Below, piece by piece: positions 8,311 through 16,720 of a stretch of 64,000 bases of DNA. The notes beneath the pieces are model-generated. The model did not search any database, was not told the DNA's origin, and saw only the letters and a list, made by a program, of their open reading frames with translations. Source of the DNA: Pseudarthrobacter defluvii (GTDB lineage: Bacteria > Actinomycetota > Actinomycetes > Actinomycetales > Micrococcaceae); NCBI RefSeq assembly GCF_030323865.1, contig NZ_CP066362.1:3286001-3350000 (forward strand), given 5' to 3'. The first letter of the stretch is position 1, and the number at the start of each line of letters is the position of its first letter. The position numbers were made by a program, and so were the translations under genes.

Positions 8311-10488
8311 ATGCAGGATCAACACGATATGCAGGACCACCCCGACGTACACCACCAGGGCGGCGGGCATGACCACCACCAGCCGCCCAGCCGGACGCTG
8401 ACGGAGCCCCCGGCACACAGCGCGGGGCATACCGAACACACCGGGCACCCGCAGCACGGCGGCCACGGCCAGCACGACGACGACCACACGGTCCACACCC
8501 ACGGCCAGCACGCGGGGCACAGCACGGCCATGTTCAAGAACAGGTTTTGGCTGACGCTGGCCCTGTCCATTCCCGTGGTCTACTTCAGCCCCATGATGGC
8601 CCACCTCCTGGGCTACATGCCGCCCGAGTTCCCCGGGTCCGCCTGGATCCCCCCGGTCCTGGGCACCGTAATTTTCCTGTACGGCGGACAGCCGTTCCTC
8701 AAGGGCGGCCTGCAGGAGCTCAAGGACCGTACGCCCGGAATGATGCTGCTGATCGCCATGGCCATCACGGTGGCCTTCGCCGCGTCATGGGTCACCAGCC
8801 TGGGAATCGGTGGCTTCGACCTGGACTTCTGGTGGGAGCTGGCCCTGCTGGTGGCCATCATGCTGCTGGGGCACTGGATCGAAATGCGCGCCCTTGGTTC
8901 CGCGCAGGGCGCCCTTGATGCCCTCGCCGCGCTGCTGCCGGACGAAGCCGAGCGCATCAATGACAGCGGCACCGAGACCGTCCCCGTCTCCGAGCTCAAC
9001 CCCGGGGACCTGGTCCTGGTCCGTCCGGGCGCCCGCATGCCTGCTGACGGCAACGTAGTGGACGGGCAGGCCGAGTTCGACGAGTCCATGATCACCGGTG
9101 AATCCAAGACCGTGGCTCGCGGCGCGGGCGATCCCGTGGTGGCCGGAACCGTGGCCACGGACAGCAGCGTCCGCGTCCGGGTCACGGCCGTGGGCGACCA
9201 GACCGCCCTGGCCGGGATCCAGCGGCTGGTGGAGGAAGCACAGGCTTCATCGTCCCGCGCACAGGCCCTGGCGGACCGTGCAGCAGCCTTCCTCTTCTAC
9301 TTTGCCGCCGGCGCCGGCGTCCTGACCTTCATCGCCTGGACGCTGATGGGAAGCGTTCCCGACGCCGTCACCCGGACCGTCACCGTACTGGTCATCGCCT
9401 GCCCGCACGCGCTTGGCCTCGCCATCCCGCTGGTGATCGCCATCTCCACGGAGCAGGCGGCGCGGGCCGGCGTCCTGATCAAGAACCGGATGGCGCTGGA
9501 GCGGATGCGCACCATCGACGTGGTCCTGTTCGACAAAACCGGCACCCTGACCACGGGCGAGCCGGAGCTGAAGGACGTCGCCGTGGCTGAAGGAGCGGAT
9601 GCCGACACGGTGCTGGCCCTCGCCGCCGCCGTGGAGTCCGACAGTGAGCACCCCGTGGCGCGGGCCATCGTGCGCGCTGCCAAGGCACGGAACCTGGTGC
9701 TGCCTCAGGCCACCGGCTTCACCTCCCTGACGGGCCGCGGCGTCCGGGCCGGCGTCGACGGCCGTACGGTGCACGTGGGCGGGCCGGCACTGCTGCGCGA
9801 GCTCGGCGTCGTCGAACCTGCTTCTCTGGCGGGGAGCACCAAAGCGTGGATGGACCGCGGAGCCGCCGTGCTCCACGTTGTCGACGACGGCAACGTCCTG
9901 GGTGCCGTCAGCATGGAGGATGCGGTGCGGCCGGAGTCGCGGCAGGCCGTGTCAGCCCTGCAGCGGCGGGGCGTCAAGGTGGCCATGGTAACCGGCGACG
10001 CGCACCAGGTGGCGCAGGCCGTGGCCGCGGACCTGGACATCGACGAAGTGTTCGCCGAGGTCCTGCCCGCGGACAAGGACAAGAAAGTGGCCGAGCTGCA
10101 GGGCCGCGGGTTGAAGGTGGCCATGGTGGGCGACGGCGTCAACGACTCCCCCGCGCTGGCCCGCGCCGAGGTGGGGATCGCCATCGGCGCCGGCACCGAC
10201 GTGGCAGTGGAATCCGCCGGCGTGGTGTTGGCGGGAAACGACCCACGGGCCGTGCTGTCCATGGTGGACCTGTCCCGGGCCAGCTACCGGAAGATGTGGC
10301 AGAACCTGGTGTGGGCCACCGGTTACAACGTCCTGTCCGTGCCGCTGGCCGCCGGTGTCCTGGCGTTCGCCGGTGTGGTGCTGTCGCCCGCGGCGGGTGC
10401 TGTGCTGATGTCTGCGTCCACCGTTGTGGTGGCACTGAACGCCCAGCTCCTTCGGCGGCTGAAACTGAACCCGTCCGAGGTCCGTTGA
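8311..10488 (+). CDS. copB: CopB-type (P1B) copper-translocating ATPase with CPH motif
   Basis: This 725-residue membrane pump exports copper (or silver) using ATP. The N-terminal ~75 residues are very rich in His and replace the usual Cys-type HMA domain. The pump core shows TGES at 262-265, the transmembrane metal motif C364-P365-H366, the phosphorylation site DKTGT at 408-412 and GDGVND near 607-612. The CPH motif places it in the CopB (P1B-3) group rather than CopA (CPC). About eight membrane helices are visible. AAGGAGG precedes ATG 8311. It probably forms one transcript with the chaperone and the two downstream genes. Confidence 0.95.
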   Translation: MQDQHDMQDHPDVHHQGGGHDHHQPPSRTLTEPPAHSAGHTEHTGHPQHGGHGQHDDDHTVHTHGQHAGHSTAMFKNRFWLTLALSIPVVYFSPMMAHLLGYMPPEFPGSAWIPPVLGTVIFLYGGQPFLKGGLQELKDRTPGMMLLIAMAITVAFAASWVTSLGIGGFDLDFWWELALLVAIMLLGHWIEMRALGSAQGALDALAALLPDEAERINDSGTETVPVSELNPGDLVLVRPGARMPADGNVVDGQAEFDESMITGESKTVARGAGDPVVAGTVATDSSVRVRVTAVGDQTALAGIQRLVEEAQASSSRAQALADRAAAFLFYFAAGAGVLTFIAWTLMGSVPDAVTRTVTVLVIACPHALGLAIPLVIAISTEQAARAGVLIKNRMALERMRTIDVVLFDKTGTLTTGEPELKDVAVAEGADADTVLALAAAVESDSEHPVARAIVRAAKARNLVLPQATGFTSLTGRGVRAGVDGRTVHVGGPALLRELGVVEPASLAGSTKAWMDRGAAVLHVVDDGNVLGAVSMEDAVRPESRQAVSALQRRGVKVAMVTGDAHQVAQAVAADLDIDEVFAEVLPADKDKKVAELQGRGLKVAMVGDGVNDSPALARAEVGIAIGAGTDVAVESAGVVLAGNDPRAVLSMVDLSRASYRKMWQNLVWATGYNVLSVPLAAGVLAFAGVVLSPAAGAVLMSASTVVVALNAQLLRRLKLNPSEVR

Positions 10489-10535
10489 TTATTCCAGGCC
10501 GAGTGACAGCCAGGCCCAGTGAAAGGAGGGACGCC

Positions 10536-10997
10536 GTGACCACCCGCGCCGTGGCGTCCCTCCTTCGCCGCGCCTGTCTGCTGGCAGCTACTCTGGCCGT
10601 CATCGCGGGGCTGCTGGGCATGCACGTGCTCACCTCCGGGCATTCCTCCCACGCATCAATGTCCGGAGGGGCAATCGCCGGGCACACCGCCGTCGCGCAT
10701 TCTGCCGGTGATGTCCATGCCGTCCACGCAGGCCACCATGCCACAGCCCGGGCCCCGGACCCTGCCCTGGACGAACCGGTCCTTGGGTCCGCCGGCTGCG
10801 GCGGTTCCTGCCCGGCCGCCCAGGAACCGGGGGCGCCCTGCGTCCCCACGGCGCCCAGCGGCCCGGTCACCATTTCCCCACCCCACGCATCCCTGGCCAA
10901 CCTGCCTGTACCGGCCGCCGCCGGCAAGCGCGGCGCCGGCTACAGCTATCTGCCGCCCAGCCCCACCCCCTGCGACCTGTCGATCAGCCGGACGTAA
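10536..10997 (+). CDS. DUF6153-like secreted or anchored protein of the copper cluster
   Basis: This 153-residue protein has an Arg-rich start and one hydrophobic segment (residues ~13-32, ending GMHVLTSGH). The rest is exported or membrane-tethered and rich in His, Met, Ala and Pro, with cysteines in CGGSCPAAQ and APCVP. It resembles the DUF6153 proteins found beside actinobacterial copper genes. The GTG start at 10536 has AAAGGAGGG 5 bases upstream, 48 bases after copB. A role as an extracytoplasmic copper-binding or sensing protein is inferred from residue content and neighbours. Confidence 0.75.
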   Translation: MTTRAVASLLRRACLLAATLAVIAGLLGMHVLTSGHSSHASMSGGAIAGHTAVAHSAGDVHAVHAGHHATARAPDPALDEPVLGSAGCGGSCPAAQEPGAPCVPTAPSGPVTISPPHASLANLPVPAAAGKRGAGYSYLPPSPTPCDLSISRT

Positions 10998-11053
10998 ACC
11001 GGACCGAGCCACCCCATTACGGCCCCGTCCATTTACTTCCCTGAAAGACAACC

Positions 11054-11686
11054 ATGAACACCACCATCAAGACCCTGTCCATTGCTGCTGCCCTGGCTGC
11101 CTCGCTCGGCCTCGCAGGATGCGCAGCCAATGCCGGATCCGGCAACAGCATGCCCATGGACCACGGCAGCGCCAGCCCGATGTCCAGCACCATGCCCGGC
11201 GCCGGCATGAGCCCCGCCGCGGATGCCAACCATAACCAGGCCGACATCATGTTTGCCCAGATGATGATCCCGCACCACGCACAGGCGGTGGAGATGAGCG
11301 GCATCATCCTGGACAAGCAGGACATTCCAGCAGAGGTGACCGCCCTGGCAACCAAAATCAAGGCGGCCCAGGCCCCCGAGATCGAGCAGATGACAGGCTG
11401 GCTCCAAGGCTGGAACGTGCCCGCCGCGATGAGCGACCACACCGGCCACGGCATGACCGGCATGGTGGACGACGCCGGCATCGACAAGCTCAAGTCCGCC
11501 ACCGGCGCCGAGGCTGCGCGGCTGTTCCTGCAGCAGATGATCGGCCATCACGAGGGCGCCATCGACATGGCCCAGCAGGAGATCAGCGCCGGCAAGTCAC
11601 CTGAAGCCGTGAAGCTGGGCCACGAGATCGTGGACGCGCAGCAGGCGGAGATCACGCAGATGAAGCAGCTGCTGGCCTCGCTCTAG
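11054..11686 (+). CDS. DUF305 lipoprotein, copper cluster
   Basis: This 210-residue lipoprotein has a signal sequence, the lipobox LGLAGC (about residue 23) and a Met/His/Ser-rich linker (NSMPMDHGS, MSSTMPGAGM). A DUF305 four-helix domain follows, with paired motifs QMMIPHHAQAVEM and QQMIGHHEGAIDMAQ. His-His and Met residues in these helices are typical of metal-binding DUF305 proteins often found with copper-resistance genes. It ends the copper operon and is followed by a strong hairpin. It should act outside the membrane, binding copper. Confidence 0.9.
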   Translation: MNTTIKTLSIAAALAASLGLAGCAANAGSGNSMPMDHGSASPMSSTMPGAGMSPAADANHNQADIMFAQMMIPHHAQAVEMSGIILDKQDIPAEVTALATKIKAAQAPEIEQMTGWLQGWNVPAAMSDHTGHGMTGMVDDAGIDKLKSATGAEAARLFLQQMIGHHEGAIDMAQQEISAGKSPEAVKLGHEIVDAQQAEITQMKQLLASL

Positions 11687-11723
11687 CCATGGGACAGCCC
11701 GCCGGCCCGGCGGGAAACGTGAA

Positions 11724-11766
11724 CGGTGCGGCGGCGGCACCCGGTCCGGGAGCCGCCGCCGCACCG
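11724..11766 (+). terminator. Terminator-like hairpin after the copper operon
   Basis: A perfect 15-bp GC stem (11724-11738 with 11752-11766) has a 13-base loop that can itself pair (CCGG/CCGG). It begins 38 bases after the DUF305 stop. There is no U-run, as is common in high-GC actinobacteria. Confidence 0.7.
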
Positions 11767-11834
11767 TCGCGTGTTAAGTTGAAAGGCACGGGCCCGAACG
11801 GATCCGCCGCCAGCTGGGAAAAGAGAACATCTCC

Positions 11835-12503
11835 TTGGACACTTCCGCACCAGTACGAATCCTGACCGTCTGCACCGGCAACATCTGCCGGTCGCCCGTG
11901 GCCGAACGGCTGCTGCAGGCGGGGCTTGACCAAGTAGTGCCCGGCGGTTTCGAAGTCTCCAGTGCCGGCACCCGCGCCCTGGTGGGCCAGCCCATGCAGC
12001 CCATCTCGGCGGACATCGTGCGGACCTTCGGCGGGAATCCCGAAGGCTTCGCTGCCCGGCAGCTCACCCCCAAGATCCTGCGCGGTGTGGATCTGGTGCT
12101 CACCATGACCTCCGGGCACCGCGGCGAGGTCCTGCAGCTGGACGCCTCCCTGCTCAAGCGGACCTTCACCATCCGCGAGTTCGCCCGGATGCTCAACGTC
12201 CTGGACCAGCGGGCCGCCGAAGCTGACACCCAGCCAGCCGGGCCTCCCCAGGAAGCAGCGCCCGACGACGAGTCCCGGCTTGCTGCCAACGCCGCCTTTT
12301 GGCGGGGGTTGCCCGCCCGGGCCGCCGGGGTGCGGCACCTCTCGCTTCCGGCCGACCCCGCAGAAAATGACATCGTGGACCCATACCGCCGCTCGCCCGA
12401 GGTCTACCGTGAGATGGAGGACCAGCTGGCCCCCGCGATCGTCTCCATCCTGCGCCACGCCCGCCTGAACGCACCAGTGAGCCCCGACGCCGCCCAGCTG
12501 TAG
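11835..12503 (+). CDS. Low-molecular-weight protein tyrosine phosphatase
   Basis: This 222-residue soluble phosphatase carries the P-loop VCTGNICRSP near residues 12-21 (nucleophilic Cys and Arg) and the general-acid DP in DIVDPYRRS near residue 180. It is longer than the ~150-residue core family because of an insert around residues 130-165. Such enzymes often dephosphorylate kinases of polysaccharide or envelope pathways, which fits the LCP gene that follows. The start is TTG at 11835. The gene is probably transcribed alone. Confidence 0.9.
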   Translation: MDTSAPVRILTVCTGNICRSPVAERLLQAGLDQVVPGGFEVSSAGTRALVGQPMQPISADIVRTFGGNPEGFAARQLTPKILRGVDLVLTMTSGHRGEVLQLDASLLKRTFTIREFARMLNVLDQRAAEADTQPAGPPQEAAPDDESRLAANAAFWRGLPARAAGVRHLSLPADPAENDIVDPYRRSPEVYREMEDQLAPAIVSILRHARLNAPVSPDAAQL

Positions 12504-12542
12504 GACACAAGGAACGGCGGACCCCGGATCCCACTGCCGCAA

Positions 12543-12559
12543 GCCGGCGACGCGCCGGC
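12543..12559 (+). terminator. Short GC hairpin after the phosphatase gene
   Basis: A 7-bp stem, GCCGGCG/CGCCGGC, with a 3-base loop lies 39 bases after the stop. It has no U-run, so it is only a possible terminator. Confidence 0.4.
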
Positions 12560-12644
12560 AGGTGACAGTTTGGACAACTATGTAGCCAATGAGGCCCTGC
12601 CGGACGGACACTGATCCCACCAGTCACAGTGAGGTGGAGGCGTC

Positions 12645-13793
12645 ATGAGCATCCCAGGCGGTTCTGATCCATCCGGCCCCGGCGGTCCCGGCAACTCCGG
12701 TTCGCAGCCCGCCGGCCAATCCGCCCACCGGCCCGCCTGGCTGGTTGCCCTGGGCCGCCGCCGCTGGATCGCGGTGTTGGTGGCGGTGGCGTTGGTTGTA
12801 GCGGCCGGAATCGCGATCTTCAGCCTGAACCGCGCCGGCCAGGAAGCGCAGCCGGCGGCCACCCAGACACAGTCGCCCAGCGAAACGCCTACACCGACTC
12901 CCTCTGAAACGCCCCCGCCCGCTCCTGCTCCTGCTCCCCCACCCTCGCCTGCCCCTATCCCGGACCTGCCTGCAGCCCCGATGAACATCCTGGTCATCGG
13001 CAGTGACATCCGCGGCGGCACCCCGGCACGCGACGCCGCCGCCCATACGGCAGCCACCGGCGAAGCCCAGGACCAGCGGGCGGACTCCCTCATGGTGGTC
13101 CACGTCCCCGCCGACCGGCGGAACCTCTACCTCATCTCCATCAACCGTGACAACTGGGTGGACATCCCCGGCTACGGGGCCGCCAAGATCAACGCCGCCC
13201 TGCAGTATGGCGGCATCGACATGGAGACTGCCACCGTGCAGCAGCTGCTGGGGATCACCATCGACCACACCCTGATGCTGGACTTCGGCGGGTTCAAGAT
13301 CCTGGTGGACGGCCTGGGCGGCATCGACGTCAACGTGCCCATCCCGTTCCAGTCCAGCATTGAGACCCAGCACGTCTTCCCCGCCGGTATGAACCACCTT
13401 GACGGGCAGGCGGCGCTGGAGTTTTCCCGCGAGCGCTACGCCTTCGCCGACGGCGACTTCCAGCGCGTCCGCGACCAGCAGATCATGCTCCGCGCCATCC
13501 TGGCCCGCCTCACCGCAGGCGGTGCCCTCAACGACGTGAACGCGGTGCGGTCCCTGGTCGATTTCGCCTCCTGCTGCCTCACCGTGGACAAGGCCTTCGA
13601 CCCCGTCCAGGCCGCCATCCTGGCCTACAGCCTGCGGAACCTTGACGTGAACGCCATCGGCACCATGACGCTGCCGACGGCGGGCTCCGGTTTCGTGGCC
13701 GGGCAGTCCGTGCTGTTTCCCGACTACGGGGGCATCGCAGCCGTAGGCGCGGCACTGCGGGAGGGCCGGATCGGCGACTTCGCGAAGCCATAG
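12645..13793 (+). CDS. LytR-CpsA-Psr (LCP) family cell-wall glycopolymer ligase
   Basis: This 382-residue protein has a cytosolic Gly/Pro-rich head, one membrane helix at ~44-62, and a Pro/Thr linker at ~75-105. An extracellular LCP domain then spans ~108-260. Typical elements are NILVIGSD, the acidic ADSLMVVH, the arginine in LISINRDNWVDIPG, and AKINAALQYGG. LCP enzymes transfer wall polymers from a lipid carrier to peptidoglycan. The region after residue 260 lacks a LytR_C domain and continues with ALEFSRERYAFADGDFQRVRDQQ, typical of the family core. GGTGGAGG lies 6 bases before the ATG. Confidence 0.92.
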   Translation: MSIPGGSDPSGPGGPGNSGSQPAGQSAHRPAWLVALGRRRWIAVLVAVALVVAAGIAIFSLNRAGQEAQPAATQTQSPSETPTPTPSETPPPAPAPAPPPSPAPIPDLPAAPMNILVIGSDIRGGTPARDAAAHTAATGEAQDQRADSLMVVHVPADRRNLYLISINRDNWVDIPGYGAAKINAALQYGGIDMETATVQQLLGITIDHTLMLDFGGFKILVDGLGGIDVNVPIPFQSSIETQHVFPAGMNHLDGQAALEFSRERYAFADGDFQRVRDQQIMLRAILARLTAGGALNDVNAVRSLVDFASCCLTVDKAFDPVQAAILAYSLRNLDVNAIGTMTLPTAGSGFVAGQSVLFPDYGGIAAVGAALREGRIGDFAKP

Positions 13794-13840
13794 GGCGGGG
13801 TGCCCCGGGCCTCGGGGAGAGGTGCGCTGCGCCAAGTCGG

Positions 13841-13920
13841 TGGTGACGCGCAGATTCCCTGGCGCGGCGATATTCGGGGTGCGGCCGCGGCTTGGCGCAT
13901 CGCGGGGGAATTTGCGCGTC
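13841..13920. repeat. 80-bp intergenic repeat, copy A (upstream of phoD)
   Basis: This aligns without gaps to 15701-15780 at roughly three-quarters identity. It contains GACGCGCAGATTCCCT at the start and TGCGCGTC at the end, so the element is partly palindromic. Several GCGCG/CGCGC pairs lie between. It lies 61 bases before phoD and encodes nothing recognisable. Confidence 0.75.
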
Positions 13921-13981
13921 GTATACCGCCCGTTCACCGAGGCGTCGGAGTCTGTGTGCCGGCCGGGGAAAACCTGAGGTC

Positions 13982-15673
13982 ATGAGCGAATCTTCCCAGG
14001 CCGGGGTTTCCCGCCGCACCGTCGTCAAGAGTTCCGTCCTCGCCGCCGCGCTGGCCTCCGTTCCCGCCGCCAACGCTTCGGCAGCCACCCAGTCTCCCGC
14101 CGGCGTCGCGCTGGTCCGCAACCGGCTCACCCTACCCAGCGGCATCGCCACCGGCGACGTCACCTCCGATTCCGCCGTGCTCTGGTCCCGTGCCTCGGGC
14201 GCCGGCCGGATGACGGCCGTCCTGCGGGCAGTGGACGACGGCGGCCAGGTCCTGCGCGGGCGGGGCGCCTTTGAGCGGGTCCTCCGCGGGCCCCGCGCCA
14301 CCCAAGCGTCCGACTTCACGGCCAAGATCCACGCCGGAAACCTGCCGTCCAACACCCGCTTCGCCCTGGAGATCAGCTTCGAGGACGACGGCGGCGCGGC
14401 CGGTGAGACGGTTCGCGGCAGCTTCCGCACGGCGCCGGACACCGGGACGGTCAACGGCAAGGGCCGCACTGGTGACACCAGCAACGGCGGTGACGTCCCG
14501 GCGTCGTCCGCCCAAAGCTTTGTGTGGACCGGCGACACCGCAGGCCAGGGCTGGGGCATCAACGAGGAGATCGGCGGGATGCGGGGCTACCGGGCCATGC
14601 ACCAGGCCCGCCCGGACTTTTTCATCCACTCCGGCGACACTATCTACGCCGACGGGCCCATCGCCGAAACCGTGGTGGAAAAAGACGGCCAGGTCTGGCG
14701 GAACCTGGTCACGGAGGAGGTGTCCAAGGTGGCCGAGACGCTCACCGAATTCCGAGGCCGGCACCGCTACAACTCCATGGACGTCAATATGCGGGCCATG
14801 TTCGCGGACGTGCCGGTGATCGCGCAGTGGGACGACCACGAGACGCACAACAACTGGTACCCGGGCCAGATCCTGGACGACTCCCGCTACACCGTGCGGG
14901 ACGTCAACACCCTGGCCGCCCGCGGCCGGCAGGCGTGGCAGGAAAACATGCCCATCGCAGACAGCTCGGCCATCTGGCGCCCCGGAACGTTCGACGACGC
15001 CGGCCAGTACCAGCCGGCCAGGATCTACCGGAAGATCTCCAGGGGCCCGCAGCTGGACATCTTTTGCCTGGACATGCGCACCTACAAGTCCCCCAACACG
15101 GACGGCAAGGAACCCTACGCCACGAACATTCTTGGCCAGGAGCAGGTGGACTGGCTCATCCGCGAGGTGTCCAAGTCCAAGGCGACATGGAAGGTGATCG
15201 CGAACGACCTGCCGCTGGGCATCGTGGTGCCGGACGGCCCGGTCAACCAGGAGAGCCTGTCCAACCGCGACAACGGTGCTCCCCTGGGCCGCGAACTCGA
15301 GATCGCCGGCGTGCTGAGTGCCTTCAAGCGCAACGGTGTGAAGAACACGGTGTGGCTTACCGCGGACGTGCATTACTGCGCCGCCCACCACTACTCCCCC
15401 GAGCGTGCCGCCTTCACCGACTTCGACCCCTTCTGGGAGTTCGTTGCCGGACCCATCGCCGCAGGTTCCTTCGGCCCCAACAGCATGGACGGCACGTTCG
15501 GTCCCGAGGTGGTCTTCTCTAAGTCAGGGCGCTTCGCCGGGGAGTCACCGCGCGACGGCGAGAACCAGTTCTTCGGGCACGTGGAGCTGGGCGGAGACAA
15601 CAGCTTCACCGCCAGCCTCCGGAACGCGAACGGCGCCACGGTGTTCTCCAAGGTCCTGACGCCCGAACGGTAG
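13982..15673 (+). CDS. phoD: PhoD-type alkaline phosphatase/phosphodiesterase, Tat-exported
   Basis: This 563-residue secreted metallophosphatase opens with a twin-arginine signal, SRRTVVKSS (residues ~10-18), cleaved near ANASAA. An N-terminal Ig-like PhoD domain follows to about residue 150. Catalytic-domain metal ligands are visible in HSGDTIYADGP (about 216), WDDHETHNNW (about 283) and LTADVHYCAAHHYSP (about 458). It should release phosphate from organic esters outside the cell using Ca2+/Fe3+. I chose ATG 13982 because the upstream in-frame ATG would put non-signal residues before the RR motif. No Pho box was recognised upstream; repeats lie on both sides. Confidence 0.93.
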   Translation: MSESSQAGVSRRTVVKSSVLAAALASVPAANASAATQSPAGVALVRNRLTLPSGIATGDVTSDSAVLWSRASGAGRMTAVLRAVDDGGQVLRGRGAFERVLRGPRATQASDFTAKIHAGNLPSNTRFALEISFEDDGGAAGETVRGSFRTAPDTGTVNGKGRTGDTSNGGDVPASSAQSFVWTGDTAGQGWGINEEIGGMRGYRAMHQARPDFFIHSGDTIYADGPIAETVVEKDGQVWRNLVTEEVSKVAETLTEFRGRHRYNSMDVNMRAMFADVPVIAQWDDHETHNNWYPGQILDDSRYTVRDVNTLAARGRQAWQENMPIADSSAIWRPGTFDDAGQYQPARIYRKISRGPQLDIFCLDMRTYKSPNTDGKEPYATNILGQEQVDWLIREVSKSKATWKVIANDLPLGIVVPDGPVNQESLSNRDNGAPLGRELEIAGVLSAFKRNGVKNTVWLTADVHYCAAHHYSPERAAFTDFDPFWEFVAGPIAAGSFGPNSMDGTFGPEVVFSKSGRFAGESPRDGENQFFGHVELGGDNSFTASLRNANGATVFSKVLTPER

Positions 15674-15700
15674 CTCCCGTTCCGCGACGCAGATAGCCAC

Positions 15701-15780
15701 TGGCGACGCGCAGATTCCCTGACGCGCCAATATTTGGGGCGCGACGATGACTGTGCGCGTCGCGGAGCAATATGCGCGTC
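15701..15780. repeat. 80-bp intergenic repeat, copy B (downstream of phoD)
   Basis: Second copy of the 13841-13920 element, in the same orientation, 27 bases after the phoD stop. The copies share an identical 16-base block (GACGCGCAGATTCCCT) near the start and the same right end (GCGCGTC). Here the dyad is clearer: GACGCGC near the left, GCGCGTC twice near the right, with AATATT inside. Confidence 0.75.
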
Positions 15781-15799
15781 GAGCCGCGTGGTGCTGCAG

Positions 15800-15832
15800 C
15801 GGCGGCGGCGCACCCAGGTGCTGCCGCCGCCG
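15800..15832 (+). terminator. GC hairpin downstream of phoD
   Basis: CGGCGGCGGC at 15800-15809 pairs with GCCGCCGCCG at 15823-15832 around a 13-base loop. It lies 20 bases after repeat copy B. The trailing sequence is CTTCGT-like without a clear U-run, so it is a probable factor-assisted terminator for phoD. Confidence 0.5.
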
Positions 15833-15913
15833 TCGTCGGTTATTTTGCGCCACCCCCTGGGTACGCCGTTAGTAGTGTTCACGCATTCGGAACAGTGAGG
15901 ACGGGGTGATTTT

Positions 15914-16720
15914 TTGAAGGGCACTTCAGCGGACAGCACTTCAGCGGACGACGGCGGCCTGACGGAGGCGGTCCAGCAGGCCGGGGCGGTGGAGCTGCTG
16001 CTGATCCGGCATGGTGAGAGCGAAGGCAACGTTGCGGCCACCGAGGCCCGTGAAGCCGGCGTGGAGGTCATCGAGGTTCCCGCCCGCGATGCGGATGTGA
16101 ACCTGTCCGGTACCGGCAGGGACCAGGCCAAGGCGCTGGGTACGGCACTGGGACGGATCGCGGAGGAGTTCCGTCCCGACACGGTGGTGTCCTCCCCCTA
16201 TGCCCGGGCGCGGCAAACGGCTGAGATTGCGGTGGAAACCGCCGGCTGGCCGCTGCAGGTGCGCACTGATGAGCGGCTTCGTGACCGCGAACTGGGCATC
16301 CTGGACCGGCTCACCCGGCTGGGAGTGGAGAACCGCTACCCCGGGGAATCCGAGCGCCGGGACTGGCTGGGCAAGCTGTACTACCGGCCGCCGGGAGGGG
16401 AATCGTGGGCGGACGTGGCGCTGCGTCTGCGATCCGTCCTGGCGGAGCTGAACAGCACAGGCATGGGCCAGCGGGTCATGCTGGTGTGCCATGACGCCGT
16501 GATCATGCTGTTCCGGTATGTCCTGGAAGGCCTCAGCGAAAAGGAACTGCTGGACCTGGCGGCCAGGGAGGCCATCCTCAACGCGTCACTGACCAAGTTC
16601 GTCCGGCCCTCGGGCGTGGGGCCGTGGACGCTGGAAAGCTTCAACGTGGCCGACCATCTGGCGGAGCAGGGCGTCGAGGTCACCCAGCACGCGGGAGACA
16701 CCAGTGTCCGCCCGCGCTGA
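15914..16720 (+). CDS. Histidine phosphatase (phosphoglycerate mutase) superfamily protein
   Basis: This 268-residue soluble protein has the phosphohistidine motif RHGESEGN (residues 32-39). It also has the conserved Arg in SSPYARARQTAEIA and the second catalytic His in MLVCHDAVIM (about residue 192). This is a phosphatase-type member; the insert VEVIEVPARDADVNLSGTG before the Arg motif is unlike glycolytic mutase. The substrate is unknown. The start is TTG at 15914, with GAGGACGGGG upstream. The downstream NAD(P)HX dehydratase gene overlaps its end by 17 bases, so the two are co-expressed. Confidence 0.88.
   Translation: MKGTSADSTSADDGGLTEAVQQAGAVELLLIRHGESEGNVAATEAREAGVEVIEVPARDADVNLSGTGRDQAKALGTALGRIAEEFRPDTVVSSPYARARQTAEIAVETAGWPLQVRTDERLRDRELGILDRLTRLGVENRYPGESERRDWLGKLYYRPPGGESWADVALRLRSVLAELNSTGMGQRVMLVCHDAVIMLFRYVLEGLSEKELLDLAAREAILNASLTKFVRPSGVGPWTLESFNVADHLAEQGVEVTQHAGDTSVRPR

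Noticed and set aside
9846..10535. Long N-terminal extension of the DUF6153-like protein
   Set aside because: It overlaps the end of the copper ATPase in another frame and is Arg/Gly-rich shadow. GTG 10536 has an ideal ribosome site.
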